Notes under the pieces: model-generated | What the model was told of the DNA's origin: nothing | What the model saw: the letters and a program-made list of their open reading frames with translations, nothing else | Databases searched by the model: none | Assembly (NCBI GenBank): GCA_041567315.1 | Contig: JBFGCA010000035.1 | Coordinates: 1 to 41,293 of the forward strand | Direction of reading: 5' to 3' | DNA length: 41,293 bases | Origin: JBFGCA01 sp041567315 | Lineage (GTDB): Bacteria; Acidobacteriota; Thermoanaerobaculia; Multivoradales; JAHEKO01 | Translations under genes and position numbers: made by a program | Shown: positions 33,641 to 41,293 of the stretch, in pieces | Position numbering within the stretch: position 1 is the first letter of the stretch | Layout: every line of letters starts with the position of its first letter

Positions 33641-36615
33641 CGGTCACCTCCGGGGGTGGCGTCGAGATCGACCGTCGCCGGCGGTGGACCGGCCGCCGGG
33701 AGCAGCGTCTCCAGCACGCGATCGGCCCGGCGCTGGCCCCGCTCGACCAGCGGTCGGACCTGGAACAGGGTCAGCTTGCCGCCGACGAAACCGAATTCGA
33801 CGTCCCAGGGCAGCGTCCGGCCGTCGGCGCCAAGAACCGGCTTCATCCGCTCGGTCACCTCGCGCGCCAGCCGCCGGATCTCGTTGCGCTCCTCGACGGT
33901 GAGCACCTGACCGGCGGCCGCCGGCACCCACTCGACCCCGCCGGCCGCCGCCAGCCGCCGGCGATAGGCGGCCTTGGCCTCGCCGACCAGCAGGGTCGAG
34001 CCGTCGGGCCGCAGCACCAGGGTCTCGGCGGCCTCGCCGTCGACCGCTCCCCCCACGCCCCAGGCGGTGGCGACCGTCAGCCCCCGGCCGCGGGTCGCCA
34101 GGTCGGCGGTGACCAGGACCCCGGACTTGTCGGCGCCGACGCTCTTCATCAGCAGGGCCGAGGAGTACACCTCCTCCGGCCGCGCCAGGACCGCCCCGCG
34201 CCAGGCCAGGGCGCGGGGGGCGTAGGCCGACGCCCAGACCCTGGGGATCGCCGCCAGCTGGGCCGCCGGATCGACGACGTGGGGCACGGTGAGGTTGAGA
34301 CCGGCGCCGGTGAACCCCGGCAGGTCTTCGACGTTGGTGTCGGAGCGCACGAAGACGCCGTAGCTGCCGGGCGGTCCGAACAGCTCGCCCATCATCTCCT
34401 CGAGCGTGCGGCGCAGCTCGGGCCGCAGGGTGAGGGCCGCCACCTCGGCGCGCACCGCCTCGGCCTCGGCCGCCAGGCCGTCGGCGTCCAGCTGGCCGGC
34501 GCGGTGGCGGGTGTAGGCGCGCTCGAGACGAGCCTTCGGCGAGTCGGGGCCCGCCGCCACGTGCTCGGCAAAGACCCCGAACGGCAGCGCCAGCGCCTGC
34601 TCCACCCGGCCGGGAAAGAGGCGCGCCAGCTCGCCGAGGTTGGCGGCCTTGGGCCCCACCACCCGCCCGGCCAGACCGGCCTCCAGCTCGGCGAGCGGCA
34701 GCGGCCGGCGGACGCCGAGGTCGGGAGCCGGTGCCTCGATCAGGCCCGGTCCGGTGGCGCCGCCGGTCGCGGCGCCCGCCGCCGGTGCCTCGGCCAGCAA
34801 GGCGCGGACCGCGGCCGGCAGGTCGGCCAGCCGCTCGAGCAGCACCGAGCCGTCGCTGCCCACTGCCAGCAGCACCTCCTCGCCGTCGTGGCGGCGTAGC
34901 CGGCCGGCCAGCAGCGGCGACAGCGAGGCGTTGGGGATCCCCAGATTGCGGGCCAGGATCTGGACGTGCGACAGCAGGTTGCCCTCGGCCAGGGTGAGGA
35001 TGCCGGCCACCGGCTCGAGCTCGGAGACGGTCTGCGGCAGGACGACGACGTCGCCACGCTCGGGCGGCGGACCGCCGCCGGCCGGGAGCACTCGCAGCCG
35101 GCCGCTGGCCACCCCGGGATTGAGCGCCAGCACGCCGCCCACGGTCTCGCCGAACAGCCGGTGGGCGATTCCCGCCAGCCGGTCGGCGTCGGCCGCCAGC
35201 CGAGCGGTCACCTCGGACAGCGGTAGCAGCGGCGAGCCACGGACCAGGTCGTCGCCGAAACGCGCCGCCTGCGGCTCGAGCGCCGCGTAGCGGACCAGCG
35301 GCTCGGCGAAGGTGAAGCGCACCGTCGACAGCCCCCAGGAGCCGGCCCGCCGCAGCTCGCGGACGGCGGCGAGATAGTCGCCGCCCGCCGCCGGTCCGGC
35401 GGCCGTCAGGCGCTCGGCCGGCGCCGTCAGCGCGTCGCGCTCGCGGTGCGAGAGCAGCCCGCTCCCATAGACCGCGTCGAGCAGCGAGCCGGCCGCCGCC
35501 AGCAGCCGGCGCCGCGTCAGCCCCGGACTCTCGAGCAGCCGGAAGGCGGTGCGGACGACCTCGCGCTCGAGCGCCAGCGACAGGTCCATCCACGCCAGAT
35601 TGGCGGCGCCGTCGGCCGTGCTGCCGACGATCTCGCGCACCAGGGCGAGGGCCGAGGCGAGCCGCGCCAGCCGCCGCTCGGCGGTCTCGGTCCGGGAGCC
35701 GCCGCCGCCCGCCGGCGGCTCGGCGAGCAGCGGCTCGACCTCGGGCCAGCGCGGCTGACGGCCCAGCGCGCGGCCGGCCTCACGCAGCGCGGCGGCCTCC
35801 CCGGCCCCGTAGATCGCCTCGAGACCGGCGAGCAGCCGATCGCCCCGCTCGAGCAGCTCGGCGGCGGCGCCGCGCCCGCGCGCCGCCTGCAGCCACTCAC
35901 GGACCGCGGCGACGTCGGCCGGCCCCGGCGAGGTGTGGATCTTGATCCGCAGCGGTTCGAAGCCGCGGTCGCGCTCGGCGATCTCCTGCGACAGACGGCG
36001 CACCTCGCGGGTGCGGTCGGAGCCGCCGTGGTGCGGCAGGGTCCGGACCGCCTCGCGGGCCAGCAGGAACTCCTCGCGCAGCCACTCGGGGCGCCCCAGC
36101 AGGCGGACCAGCAGCTCGCGGCCGACCTGCTCCTCGTCCTCCACCTGTATCCGCCCCCGGTAGAAGAGCGCGCGCCGCAACACCCAGCCGTCGTCGACCT
36201 CCACCAGGGAGCGCTCGAGCGGCAGCTCGCGGAGCCGCTGGTGGCGGCGCCCGGCGTCCCACAGCTCTTCCCAGTCGAGCGCCGCCACCACCGTGCCCAC
36301 CGACCAGCCGAGCTGCGCCAGCCGCTGGCGCTCGGGGCTGTACTCGCCGTGCTGGCGGCCACCGCCGTGGTCGCGGCAGCCGTAGGGCACCGGCGGCAGC
36401 ACGGTGCCGTCCTTGCAGTACCAGCGCAGCCGCGAATAGGGCCCGCGCTCGGCGAGCTTCATCGCCTCGACCAACCGCCGGGCCTCGTCCACCACCTCGG
36501 ACGGCGGCGGGTCGAGGGCCGGGGCGGCGGCGGGCGCCGGCCGGGGCGCGAGCGCCAGGGTCACGAGCAGCGCCGGCAGGATTGCCGGCCGTCGGCGTGG
36601 GTGCGAGCTGTGCAT
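33637..36615 (-). CDS. PEP-synthase / glucan-water-dikinase-like protein with signal peptide
   Basis: 992 residues. The N-terminus is a signal-like segment (MHSSHPRRRPAILPALLVTLAL, then Ala/Pro-rich). Residues 40-480 are a mostly helical region without a recognised family. A swivelling phosphohistidine domain follows: EGNLLSHVQILARNLGIPN, His about 550, matching the PEP-utiliser G-x3-SH-x-A/Q-I motif. Then comes an ATP-grasp nucleotide-binding domain (about 660-970): VGPKAANLGEL, FVRSDTNVEDLPGFTGAGLN, WDVEFGFVGGKLTLFQVRPL. His-domain before ATP-grasp is the order of alpha-glucan water dikinases, the reverse of PEP synthase. Export is unexpected, since ATP is scarce outside the cytoplasm. It overlaps the hydrolase gene downstream by 4 bp. 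Confidence 0.78.
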   Translation of the reverse strand: MHSSHPRRRPAILPALLVTLALAPRPAPAAAPALDPPPSEVVDEARRLVEAMKLAERGPYSRLRWYCKDGTVLPPVPYGCRDHGGGRQHGEYSPERQRLAQLGWSVGTVVAALDWEELWDAGRRHQRLRELPLERSLVEVDDGWVLRRALFYRGRIQVEDEEQVGRELLVRLLGRPEWLREEFLLAREAVRTLPHHGGSDRTREVRRLSQEIAERDRGFEPLRIKIHTSPGPADVAAVREWLQAARGRGAAAELLERGDRLLAGLEAIYGAGEAAALREAGRALGRQPRWPEVEPLLAEPPAGGGGSRTETAERRLARLASALALVREIVGSTADGAANLAWMDLSLALEREVVRTAFRLLESPGLTRRRLLAAAGSLLDAVYGSGLLSHRERDALTAPAERLTAAGPAAGGDYLAAVRELRRAGSWGLSTVRFTFAEPLVRYAALEPQAARFGDDLVRGSPLLPLSEVTARLAADADRLAGIAHRLFGETVGGVLALNPGVASGRLRVLPAGGGPPPERGDVVVLPQTVSELEPVAGILTLAEGNLLSHVQILARNLGIPNASLSPLLAGRLRRHDGEEVLLAVGSDGSVLLERLADLPAAVRALLAEAPAAGAATGGATGPGLIEAPAPDLGVRRPLPLAELEAGLAGRVVGPKAANLGELARLFPGRVEQALALPFGVFAEHVAAGPDSPKARLERAYTRHRAGQLDADGLAAEAEAVRAEVAALTLRPELRRTLEEMMGELFGPPGSYGVFVRSDTNVEDLPGFTGAGLNLTVPHVVDPAAQLAAIPRVWASAYAPRALAWRGAVLARPEEVYSSALLMKSVGADKSGVLVTADLATRGRGLTVATAWGVGGAVDGEAAETLVLRPDGSTLLVGEAKAAYRRRLAAAGGVEWVPAAAGQVLTVEERNEIRRLAREVTERMKPVLGADGRTLPWDVEFGFVGGKLTLFQVRPLVERGQRRADRVLETLLPAAGPPPATVDLDATPGGDR

Positions 36616-36695
36616 GCGGAGGGCCCCGGGCCCGGTCGGGCCGACGGACGTCCGAATGGTATTTCAAAAACGAAGCCGGCCCGGCTGGCTGCGGA

Positions 36696-36701
36696 TATGA
36701 T
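36696..36701 (+). promoter_or_regulatory. Putative -10 element of the second hydrolase gene
   Basis: TATGAT, the closest match to consensus (TATAAT, 5 of 6) among the TAnnnT elements in the window, 57 bases before ATG 36759. No -35 is evident. Confidence 0.35.
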
Positions 36702-36758
36702 CACGCCCGCTCTCGAGGCGCGCCCGATGGCGGCGCGGCCCGTTCACGGAGGCCCCGG

Positions 36759-37724
36759 ATGACCCGACGCGTCGCCCTCTCCGGCAGTCTGAAGTCGATC
36801 CTCTACCTGGTCCTGGTTCCGCTGCTCTCCGCGGTTGCGCTGGCCGCCCCCGGCGCCGCCCGCGCCGAGGCCCCGGAGCTGCCGCTGAACCTCGCCGACG
36901 GCGTCTATCGCCCGCTCTACGAGCGGGTCGACGCCACCCTCCAGAAGGCGCTGGAGATCGCCCTGCAGCGGGTCCCCGAGTGGCGGCCGCTGGTGCGGCA
37001 GAAGAAGCTGGCGGTCGGGGTGGTGGACCTCGCCGTCCCCGAGCAGCCGCGCTTCGCCCGGGTCAACGGCAACACCATGATGTACGCCGCCAGTCTGCCC
37101 AAGATCGCCCTCCTGCTCGCCGCCTACGCCAGCTTCGAGGACGGCTCCCTGGAGGAGACCCCCGAGGTCCACCGGGATCTCGCGGCGATGATCCGCACCT
37201 CGGACAACGCCGCCGCCACCGCGGTGATCGACCGGCTGGGCTTCGAGAAGATCGCCCGGGTGATGACCGATCCGCGCTTCCGGCTCTACGACCGCGAGCG
37301 GGGCGGTGGGCTGTGGGTGGGCAAACGCTACGCCAAGCAGGGCCGCCGCGTGGGGGATCCGCTGGGCGGCATCTCGCACGCCGCGACCGTGACCCAGGTC
37401 TGCCGCTTCTACTACCTGCTGGCCACCGGCCAGGTGCTCAGCCCCGAGCGCTCGCGCCAGATGCTCGAGGATCTGGCCGACCCCGGTCTGCACCACAAGT
37501 TCGTGGGCGTTCTCGAGCGCCGCGCGCCGCTGGCGCGGCTGTTCCGCAAGTCGGGCACCTGGAAGCAGTGGCACTCCGATTCGATCCTGGTCTGGGGTCC
37601 CGGCTGGCGGCGCTACATCCTGACGGGGATGGTGGAGAGCCCGCAGGGCGACCAGATCCTGCGCGACCTGGTGCCGGTCGCCGAGCGCCTGCTGGCGCCG
37701 TCGTGGCCCGCCCCCGCCGGCTGA
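36759..37724 (+). CDS. Beta-lactamase-fold serine hydrolase (class A-like)
   Basis: 321 residues with signal peptide (SLKSILYLVLVPLLSAVALA). All three active-site motifs of the penicillin-binding/class A beta-lactamase fold are present: SLPK at Ser112-Lys115, SDN at Ser148-Asn150 (RTSDNAAATAVI), and KSGT at 264-267. The omega-loop Glu typical of true class A beta-lactamases is not obvious. It therefore may be a peptidoglycan-related or other hydrolase rather than an antibiotic-resistance enzyme. The start at 36759 has GGAGG six bases upstream (36748-36752). It is divergent from the dikinase gene and followed at 44 bp by an MFS transporter. Confidence 0.85.
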   Translation: MTRRVALSGSLKSILYLVLVPLLSAVALAAPGAARAEAPELPLNLADGVYRPLYERVDATLQKALEIALQRVPEWRPLVRQKKLAVGVVDLAVPEQPRFARVNGNTMMYAASLPKIALLLAAYASFEDGSLEETPEVHRDLAAMIRTSDNAAATAVIDRLGFEKIARVMTDPRFRLYDRERGGGLWVGKRYAKQGRRVGDPLGGISHAATVTQVCRFYYLLATGQVLSPERSRQMLEDLADPGLHHKFVGVLERRAPLARLFRKSGTWKQWHSDSILVWGPGWRRYILTGMVESPQGDQILRDLVPVAERLLAPSWPAPAG

Positions 37725-37767
37725 GTCCCGAGCGGGCGGCGGCGCCCGGCAACCCGATCTCGAAGGC

Positions 37768-39411
37768 ATGAGTCTCCCACCGCCAGAGGGTCGGGCGCCG
37801 GGCGCGCTGCCGCCGGAGGAGGAGGGGCGGCCGCGGCGGGGGCGGCGGCGCGGCGGGCGCTGGCGCGAGCCGCCGCGCGAGCGGCTCGATCCCCGCGAGG
37901 TCAACGAGGGGCTGCGGATGCTGCTCTTCGACGGCGTCTCCTCGCAGGTGATGGGGGCGCTCACCGGCGGCGCGCTGCTGGTCGGCTTCGCGCTGCTGCT
38001 GGGGGCCTCCAACAAGGTGATCGGCCTGATCGCCGCGGTCGGGCCGCTGACCCAGCTCCTCCAGCTGCCCGCCATCCTGCTGGTCGAGAAGACCCGCCGC
38101 CGCAAGACCCTGGTCATCGTCGTCTCGATGGTCGGCCGCTTCTTCTGGGTGGTGGTGGCGGCCATCCCCTGGCTGGTGCCACCGCCCTACCGGGTCGCCA
38201 CCCTGGTGACCAGCCTGGTGCTCTACTTCGCAAGCTCGTCGATCGCCAGCGCCGCCTACAACTCGTGGAAACGCGACCTGGTGCCCGACGCCTTGATGGG
38301 CCGCTACTTCGCCAACCGCCTCACCCTGGCCACCGCGGCGGGGGCGGCGGTGACGCTGGCCAGCGGCTTCGGCATCGACTGGGGCACCCGCGCGACCGCC
38401 GAGCCGCTGCTGGTGTTCAGCCCCTTCTTCCTGATCGGCGGTCTCACCGGGCTGCTGGGGGTGGGCTTCCTGGGCCGCATCCCCGAGCCCCGCATGGTGC
38501 TCCAGCGCCGCCGCAGCCTGGCCGCGATCTTCGGCGAGCCGCTGCGCGAGGAGAACTTCCGCAAGCTGCTGATCTTCCTGGCCAGCTGGAACTTCGCCAT
38601 CAACCTGGCGGCCCCGTTCTTCTCGGTCTACATGCTGGCCCGGCTGGAGCTGTCGATGGCCTGGGTGCTGGGGCTATCGGTGGTCAGCCAGCTCGCCAAC
38701 GTCTCGTTCTTCCGCATCTGGGGCCGGCTGGCGGACCGGCTGAGCAACAAGCGGGTGCTGGGACTGTCGGGCTCGCTCTTTGTCTTGAGCATCGCGGTCT
38801 GGCCGTTCACCACCATGCCCGAGCGCTACGTGCTCACCCTGCCGCTGCTCTTCGCCATCCACGTGCTGGCCGGAATCTCGACCGCCGGCGTCAACCTCTG
38901 CGCCGGCAGCATCACCCTCAAGCTGGCCCCGCGCGGCAAGGCCACCGCCTTCCTCGCCACCAACTCCCTGACCAGTGGCGTCGCCGCCACCGTGGCGCCG
39001 GCCATCGCCGGCGTGGTCGCCGACTGGCTGGCCGCCGACCGGCTCACCCTGCAGTTCAACTGGTCGGCGGGCGAGGACGGCCGCCGGGTGCTCACCGCCC
39101 TCGATTTGAGCGGACTCGACTTCCTGTTCGTGCTGGCGGTCCTCTTCGGTCTCTACTCGCTCCACCGGCTGCTGGCGGTCGAGGAGGAGGGCGAGATCGA
39201 CGAGAGCGCCGCCCTCGAGCTCTACGGCGAGGTCCGCCGCGCCGTGCGACACGTCTCCAACGTGGCCGGCCTGCGCCGCCTCACCAGCTTCCCCTACGCC
39301 CTGCTCGGCCTCGAGCGGCCGCCCGGCGGCCGGCGCAAGAACCGCCGGCAGCCGCCGGCGACGCCCACCCCGGAGGCCGGCGACGCACCGCCGGTCGTCC
39401 CCGGCGGCTGA
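37768..39411 (+). CDS. MFS transporter
   Basis: 547 residues with about 11-12 hydrophobic segments (for example GGALLVGFALLLGASNKVIG, VATLVTSLVLYFASSSIASA, LLIFLASWNFAINLAAPFF, TLPLLFAIHVLAGISTAGV). An Arg/Pro-rich N-terminal tail and a basic, Pro-rich C-terminal tail are cytoplasmic. The second half shows GRLADRLSNKRVL, the MFS loop 8-9 repeat of the GRLADR motif. I do not recognise a substrate subfamily. It starts 43 bp after the hydrolase and may be cotranscribed; no ribosome-binding site is visible before ATG 37768, so the exact start is uncertain. Confidence 0.8.
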   Translation: MSLPPPEGRAPGALPPEEEGRPRRGRRRGGRWREPPRERLDPREVNEGLRMLLFDGVSSQVMGALTGGALLVGFALLLGASNKVIGLIAAVGPLTQLLQLPAILLVEKTRRRKTLVIVVSMVGRFFWVVVAAIPWLVPPPYRVATLVTSLVLYFASSSIASAAYNSWKRDLVPDALMGRYFANRLTLATAAGAAVTLASGFGIDWGTRATAEPLLVFSPFFLIGGLTGLLGVGFLGRIPEPRMVLQRRRSLAAIFGEPLREENFRKLLIFLASWNFAINLAAPFFSVYMLARLELSMAWVLGLSVVSQLANVSFFRIWGRLADRLSNKRVLGLSGSLFVLSIAVWPFTTMPERYVLTLPLLFAIHVLAGISTAGVNLCAGSITLKLAPRGKATAFLATNSLTSGVAATVAPAIAGVVADWLAADRLTLQFNWSAGEDGRRVLTALDLSGLDFLFVLAVLFGLYSLHRLLAVEEEGEIDESAALELYGEVRRAVRHVSNVAGLRRLTSFPYALLGLERPPGGRRKNRRQPPATPTPEAGDAPPVVPGG

Positions 39412-39436
39412 CGCCGGCCGTCGAGTACCAGGCGTA

Positions 39437-39442
39437 TACAAT
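39437..39442 (+). promoter_or_regulatory. Putative -10 element of the lapA-like gene
   Basis: TACAAT within GTATACAATCC, about 23 bases before ATG 39466, between the MFS stop and this gene. Confidence 0.4.
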
Positions 39443-39465
39443 CCACCCCAGGGAGGGAACCCCGG

Positions 39466-39678
39466 ATGCGCAAGGCCAAGCTCGTCGCCGCCCTCGTCCT
39501 GGCGCTCCTGGGCGTCGCTCTGATCGTCCAGAACGCCGAGCCGGTGGAGACCCGCCTGCTGTTCTTCACCCTCACCATGCCACGGGCGGTGCTGCTGCTG
39601 CTCACCACCCTGGTGGGCTTCGTCCTCGGCGTGCTCGCCTGCCTGCTGAGCTCGCGCCCGCGGCCGGCCGAGAAGTAG
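39466..39678 (+). CDS. LapA-domain (DUF1049) membrane protein
   Basis: 70 residues with two membrane helices (VAALVLALLGVALIVQNAE and VLLLLTTLVGFVLGVLACLL). The layout matches the LapA family: a QNAEPVETRLLFFTLTMP segment between the helices, where Q-N and the following hydrophobic F-x-F are typical, and a short cytoplasmic tail (SSRPRPAEK). Relatives take part in LPS assembly (LapA/LapB), although this short form is widespread and often annotated only as DUF1049. GGGAGG at 39451-39456 precedes the ATG. Confidence 0.8.
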   Translation: MRKAKLVAALVLALLGVALIVQNAEPVETRLLFFTLTMPRAVLLLLTTLVGFVLGVLACLLSSRPRPAEK

Positions 39679-39690
39679 GCTCGGCGGCTC

Positions 39691-40587
39691 CTAGCGCGGC
39701 GGGGTGCCGCCGTCTTCGTGCTGGATGCGGCCGAGGCTGAGCAGCCGCTCCTCGACCTGGCGCAGATACTCGCGCAGCTTCTCGTTGGCGTCGTCGAGGG
39801 CGAGCGCGCGGGTCCACACTTCCCGCGCCCGGGTGAGGTCGCCATCGGAGAAGAAGCGCAGTCCGAGGAGTCGGGCGTAGTCGACCAGGCCCTGGCGGAG
39901 GTCCGGATCGGTGATGGGGCCGGCCGTCAGGGCCTGCTCCAGGCGGCGACCCGCCTCGGCCAGGTCGCCCAGCTGCTCGGCGTGGCGGGCCAGCGACAGG
40001 TTCTTCTCAGCGAGCTGCCGCCGCAGCCGGGCGAGATCGGCGGCCGGTGCGGGGTCGGCGGGATCGAGGGCGGCGGCGGCGGACCGCGCCTCGAGCTCCG
40101 CCTGCAGGTCGCCGGCGTCGCGGGCCGCGGCCGCCTTCGCCGCCAGCTCGACGGCCCGCGCCTGGATCGTCTCCTCGAGCCTGGCGAGCAGCCGGCTCGC
40201 CCAGTAGTACCGGGGATAGACCTCGAGCGCCTGCCGGTAGGCGGCGCGCGCCGCAGCCAGGTCCCCCGCCTCCTTGCTCTGCTGGGCACGGAGCAGGTGG
40301 GCGTCGGCCTCCTCCCACCGCGCCGCCGAAGCCGCCGCCGCGGCGAGCGCCGGCTCCGGACAGCCCACTCCGGCCTCGGTCAACGCCGCCAGTGCCACGG
40401 CGGCCGGCTTGTGCTCACCGGCCGCGGCCAGCGCCTCTACCTCGTGGCAGCGCTCGTCCACCGGCGCGCCAGCCGCAGCTCCCGGCAGCTCAGGCGGACC
40501 GGGCTCGCGATCCGCCGGCGTGCTGGCACAGGCGGCCACCCATGCGGTCGCCAGCGTCGCGGCCAGCGTTGCCGCCGGGGCCCTCAT
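39691..40587 (-). CDS. TPR-containing lipoprotein
   Basis: 298 residues. The N-terminus AATLATAWVAACAS has a lipobox-type Cys at about residue 20. Middle and C-terminal parts are helical repeats of TPR character (KEAGDLAAARAAYRQALEVY, AEQLGDLAEAGRRLEQALT, FSDGDLTRAREVWTRALALD). It is probably anchored to the inner or outer membrane facing the periplasm and used as a protein scaffold. Its start overlaps the end of the HD-GYP gene (40584) by 4 bp, so the two may be functionally linked, for instance in envelope c-di-GMP signalling. Function is not known. Confidence 0.75.
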   Translation of the reverse strand: MRAPAATLAATLATAWVAACASTPADREPGPPELPGAAAGAPVDERCHEVEALAAAGEHKPAAVALAALTEAGVGCPEPALAAAAASAARWEEADAHLLRAQQSKEAGDLAAARAAYRQALEVYPRYYWASRLLARLEETIQARAVELAAKAAAARDAGDLQAELEARSAAAALDPADPAPAADLARLRRQLAEKNLSLARHAEQLGDLAEAGRRLEQALTAGPITDPDLRQGLVDYARLLGLRFFSDGDLTRAREVWTRALALDDANEKLREYLRQVEERLLSLGRIQHEDGGTPPR

Positions 40588-41293
40588 CCGCTTTCGTGCG
40601 CCCCGGTCTCGGCGCGGATGCGATCGACCACGCCTTCGTCCACCAGCCCGGCGAACAGGTCGACGAGCCGGGGGTCGAACTGCGTGCCGCTGCCCTCGAG
40701 GATCCGGCGCATGGCCTCGTCGTGGGACAGTGCCTCGCGGTAGGGGCGGGTCGAGGTCATCGCGTCATAGGCGTCCGCCAGGTGGATGATGCGGGCCGGC
40801 AGCGGGATGGCGTCGCCCCGGAGCTTCTCGGGGTAGCCGGTGCCGTCCCAGCGCTCGTGATGGTAGCGAACATAGGTCCCGACCCGACCCAGATAAGGTG
40901 AGCGGCTGCAAGATCCTCTCACCGATCTCGGGATGGCGCCGCATGTTCTCGAATTCGGCCTCTTCCAGCCTCCCGTTCTTGGCCAGGACCCCGGCTCGCA
41001 CCCCGATCTTGCCGACGTCGTGGAGGATCGCCGCCAGCACGAGGTCCTTGAGCTCGGCCCCGGCGAGCCCCAGCCGCTCGGCGATGGCCAGCGACACCCG
41101 CGCCACCCGCTCGCAGTGACCGCGGGTGTAGGCGTCCTTGGCCTCGATGGCGGCGGCCAGCGCGCTCACCGTCTCGGTGAAACCGGTCTCGATCTCCTCG
41201 CGCGCCGAACGCAGCTGGGCCACCATGTCGTTGAAGTGCGCGGCCAGTCGCGCCACCTCGTCGCGACCGCCGACCTCGACCCGGGCGGGCGGC
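40584..41293 (-). pseudogene. HAMP/HD-GYP phosphodiesterase, partial and frameshifted
   Basis: The gene enters from the right edge. Its visible N-terminal part, RVEVGGRDEVARLAAHFNDM, is the end of a HAMP domain, so upstream there should be a membrane-bound sensor. The HD motif ILHDVGKIGVRAGVL and later YHHERWDGTGYPEKL, with GYP, plus GTQFDPRLV confirm a c-di-GMP phosphodiesterase. After GERILQPLT the frame breaks: with one fewer A at plus-strand 40895-40896 the reading becomes Y-LGRVGTYVRYHHE and stays open to the stop at 40584. Both halves are well conserved, so this may be an assembly error or a very recent mutation. If real, the protein would lose its GYP half. Confidence 0.8.

Noticed and set aside
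36759..37724. Calling the class A-like hydrolase an antibiotic-resistance beta-lactamase
   Set aside because: SxxK, SDN and KSG are present, but the omega-loop Glu is not evident and the sequence is otherwise distant; hydrolase is as far as the sequence supports.

Overview
The window is a very GC-rich (roughly 70 %), gene-dense bacterial chromosome segment from a Gram-negative-type organism. It has Sec and Tat signal peptides, lipoboxes, and outer-membrane barrels ending in an aromatic residue. The protein repertoire (TPR-CHAT, zinc-finger/TPR anti-sigma-like proteins, carboxypeptidase-regulatory-like small proteins, DUF5916 barrels, secreted S8 proteases) suggests Acidobacteriota, perhaps a Thermoanaerobaculia-like lineage. 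That assignment is inference. No rRNA, tRNA, CRISPR array or complete IS element was seen.

Layout. 1-1135: 5' part of a YprA/MrfA-type DEAD/DEAH helicase. 1266-1903: a VapBC-like toxin-antitoxin pair behind a near-consensus promoter. 2248-3984: secreted isoaspartyl peptidase/asparaginase, a palindromic repeat, and OsmC peroxidase. 4034-7906 (minus): NUDIX hydrolase, a REP-like hairpin, a secreted DUF4412-like protein and a DUF5916 outer-membrane protein. 8358-10091: dynamin-like GTPase. 10138-10864: a Tat-exported protein broken by one base. 11062-11811: an HD-GYP phosphodiesterase.

11877-24234 is the most unusual part. On the plus strand lie a TPR-CHAT (caspase-like) protease, two related secreted subtilisins carrying eight copies of a QSSMAI(L/V)S octapeptide, and a small CnaB-like protein. 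A 163-bp MITE-like element follows. On the minus strand are a glycine-betaine-type ABC importer (binding protein fused to permease, plus ATPase), a zinc-finger/TPR protein overlapping an ECF sigma factor, and a 28-residue Trp-rich ORF upstream of sigma. I propose, as inference, that sigma, zinc-finger/TPR, TPR-CHAT, the subtilisins, the CnaB-like protein and perhaps the small peptide form one undescribed sensing/proteolysis system.

24464-29210: a translationally coupled ygfK-ygeW-ygeY operon of the type linked to anaerobic purine/urate catabolism and selenium-dependent hydroxylases. 29285-32156: CorA transporter and an Ig-domain/beta-barrel outer-membrane protein ending at a strong Rho-independent terminator. 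32282-37724: a secreted PEP-synthase/glucan-water-dikinase-like protein coupled to a beta-lactamase-fold hydrolase, with a second such hydrolase divergent. 37768-39678: MFS transporter and LapA-like membrane protein. 39691-41293 (minus): TPR lipoprotein and a HAMP/HD-GYP gene that carries a one-base frameshift and runs off the window.

Two single-base frameshifts in otherwise intact genes suggest either draft-assembly errors or genuine decay. Because of the high GC content, long antisense open frames are common and were discounted.
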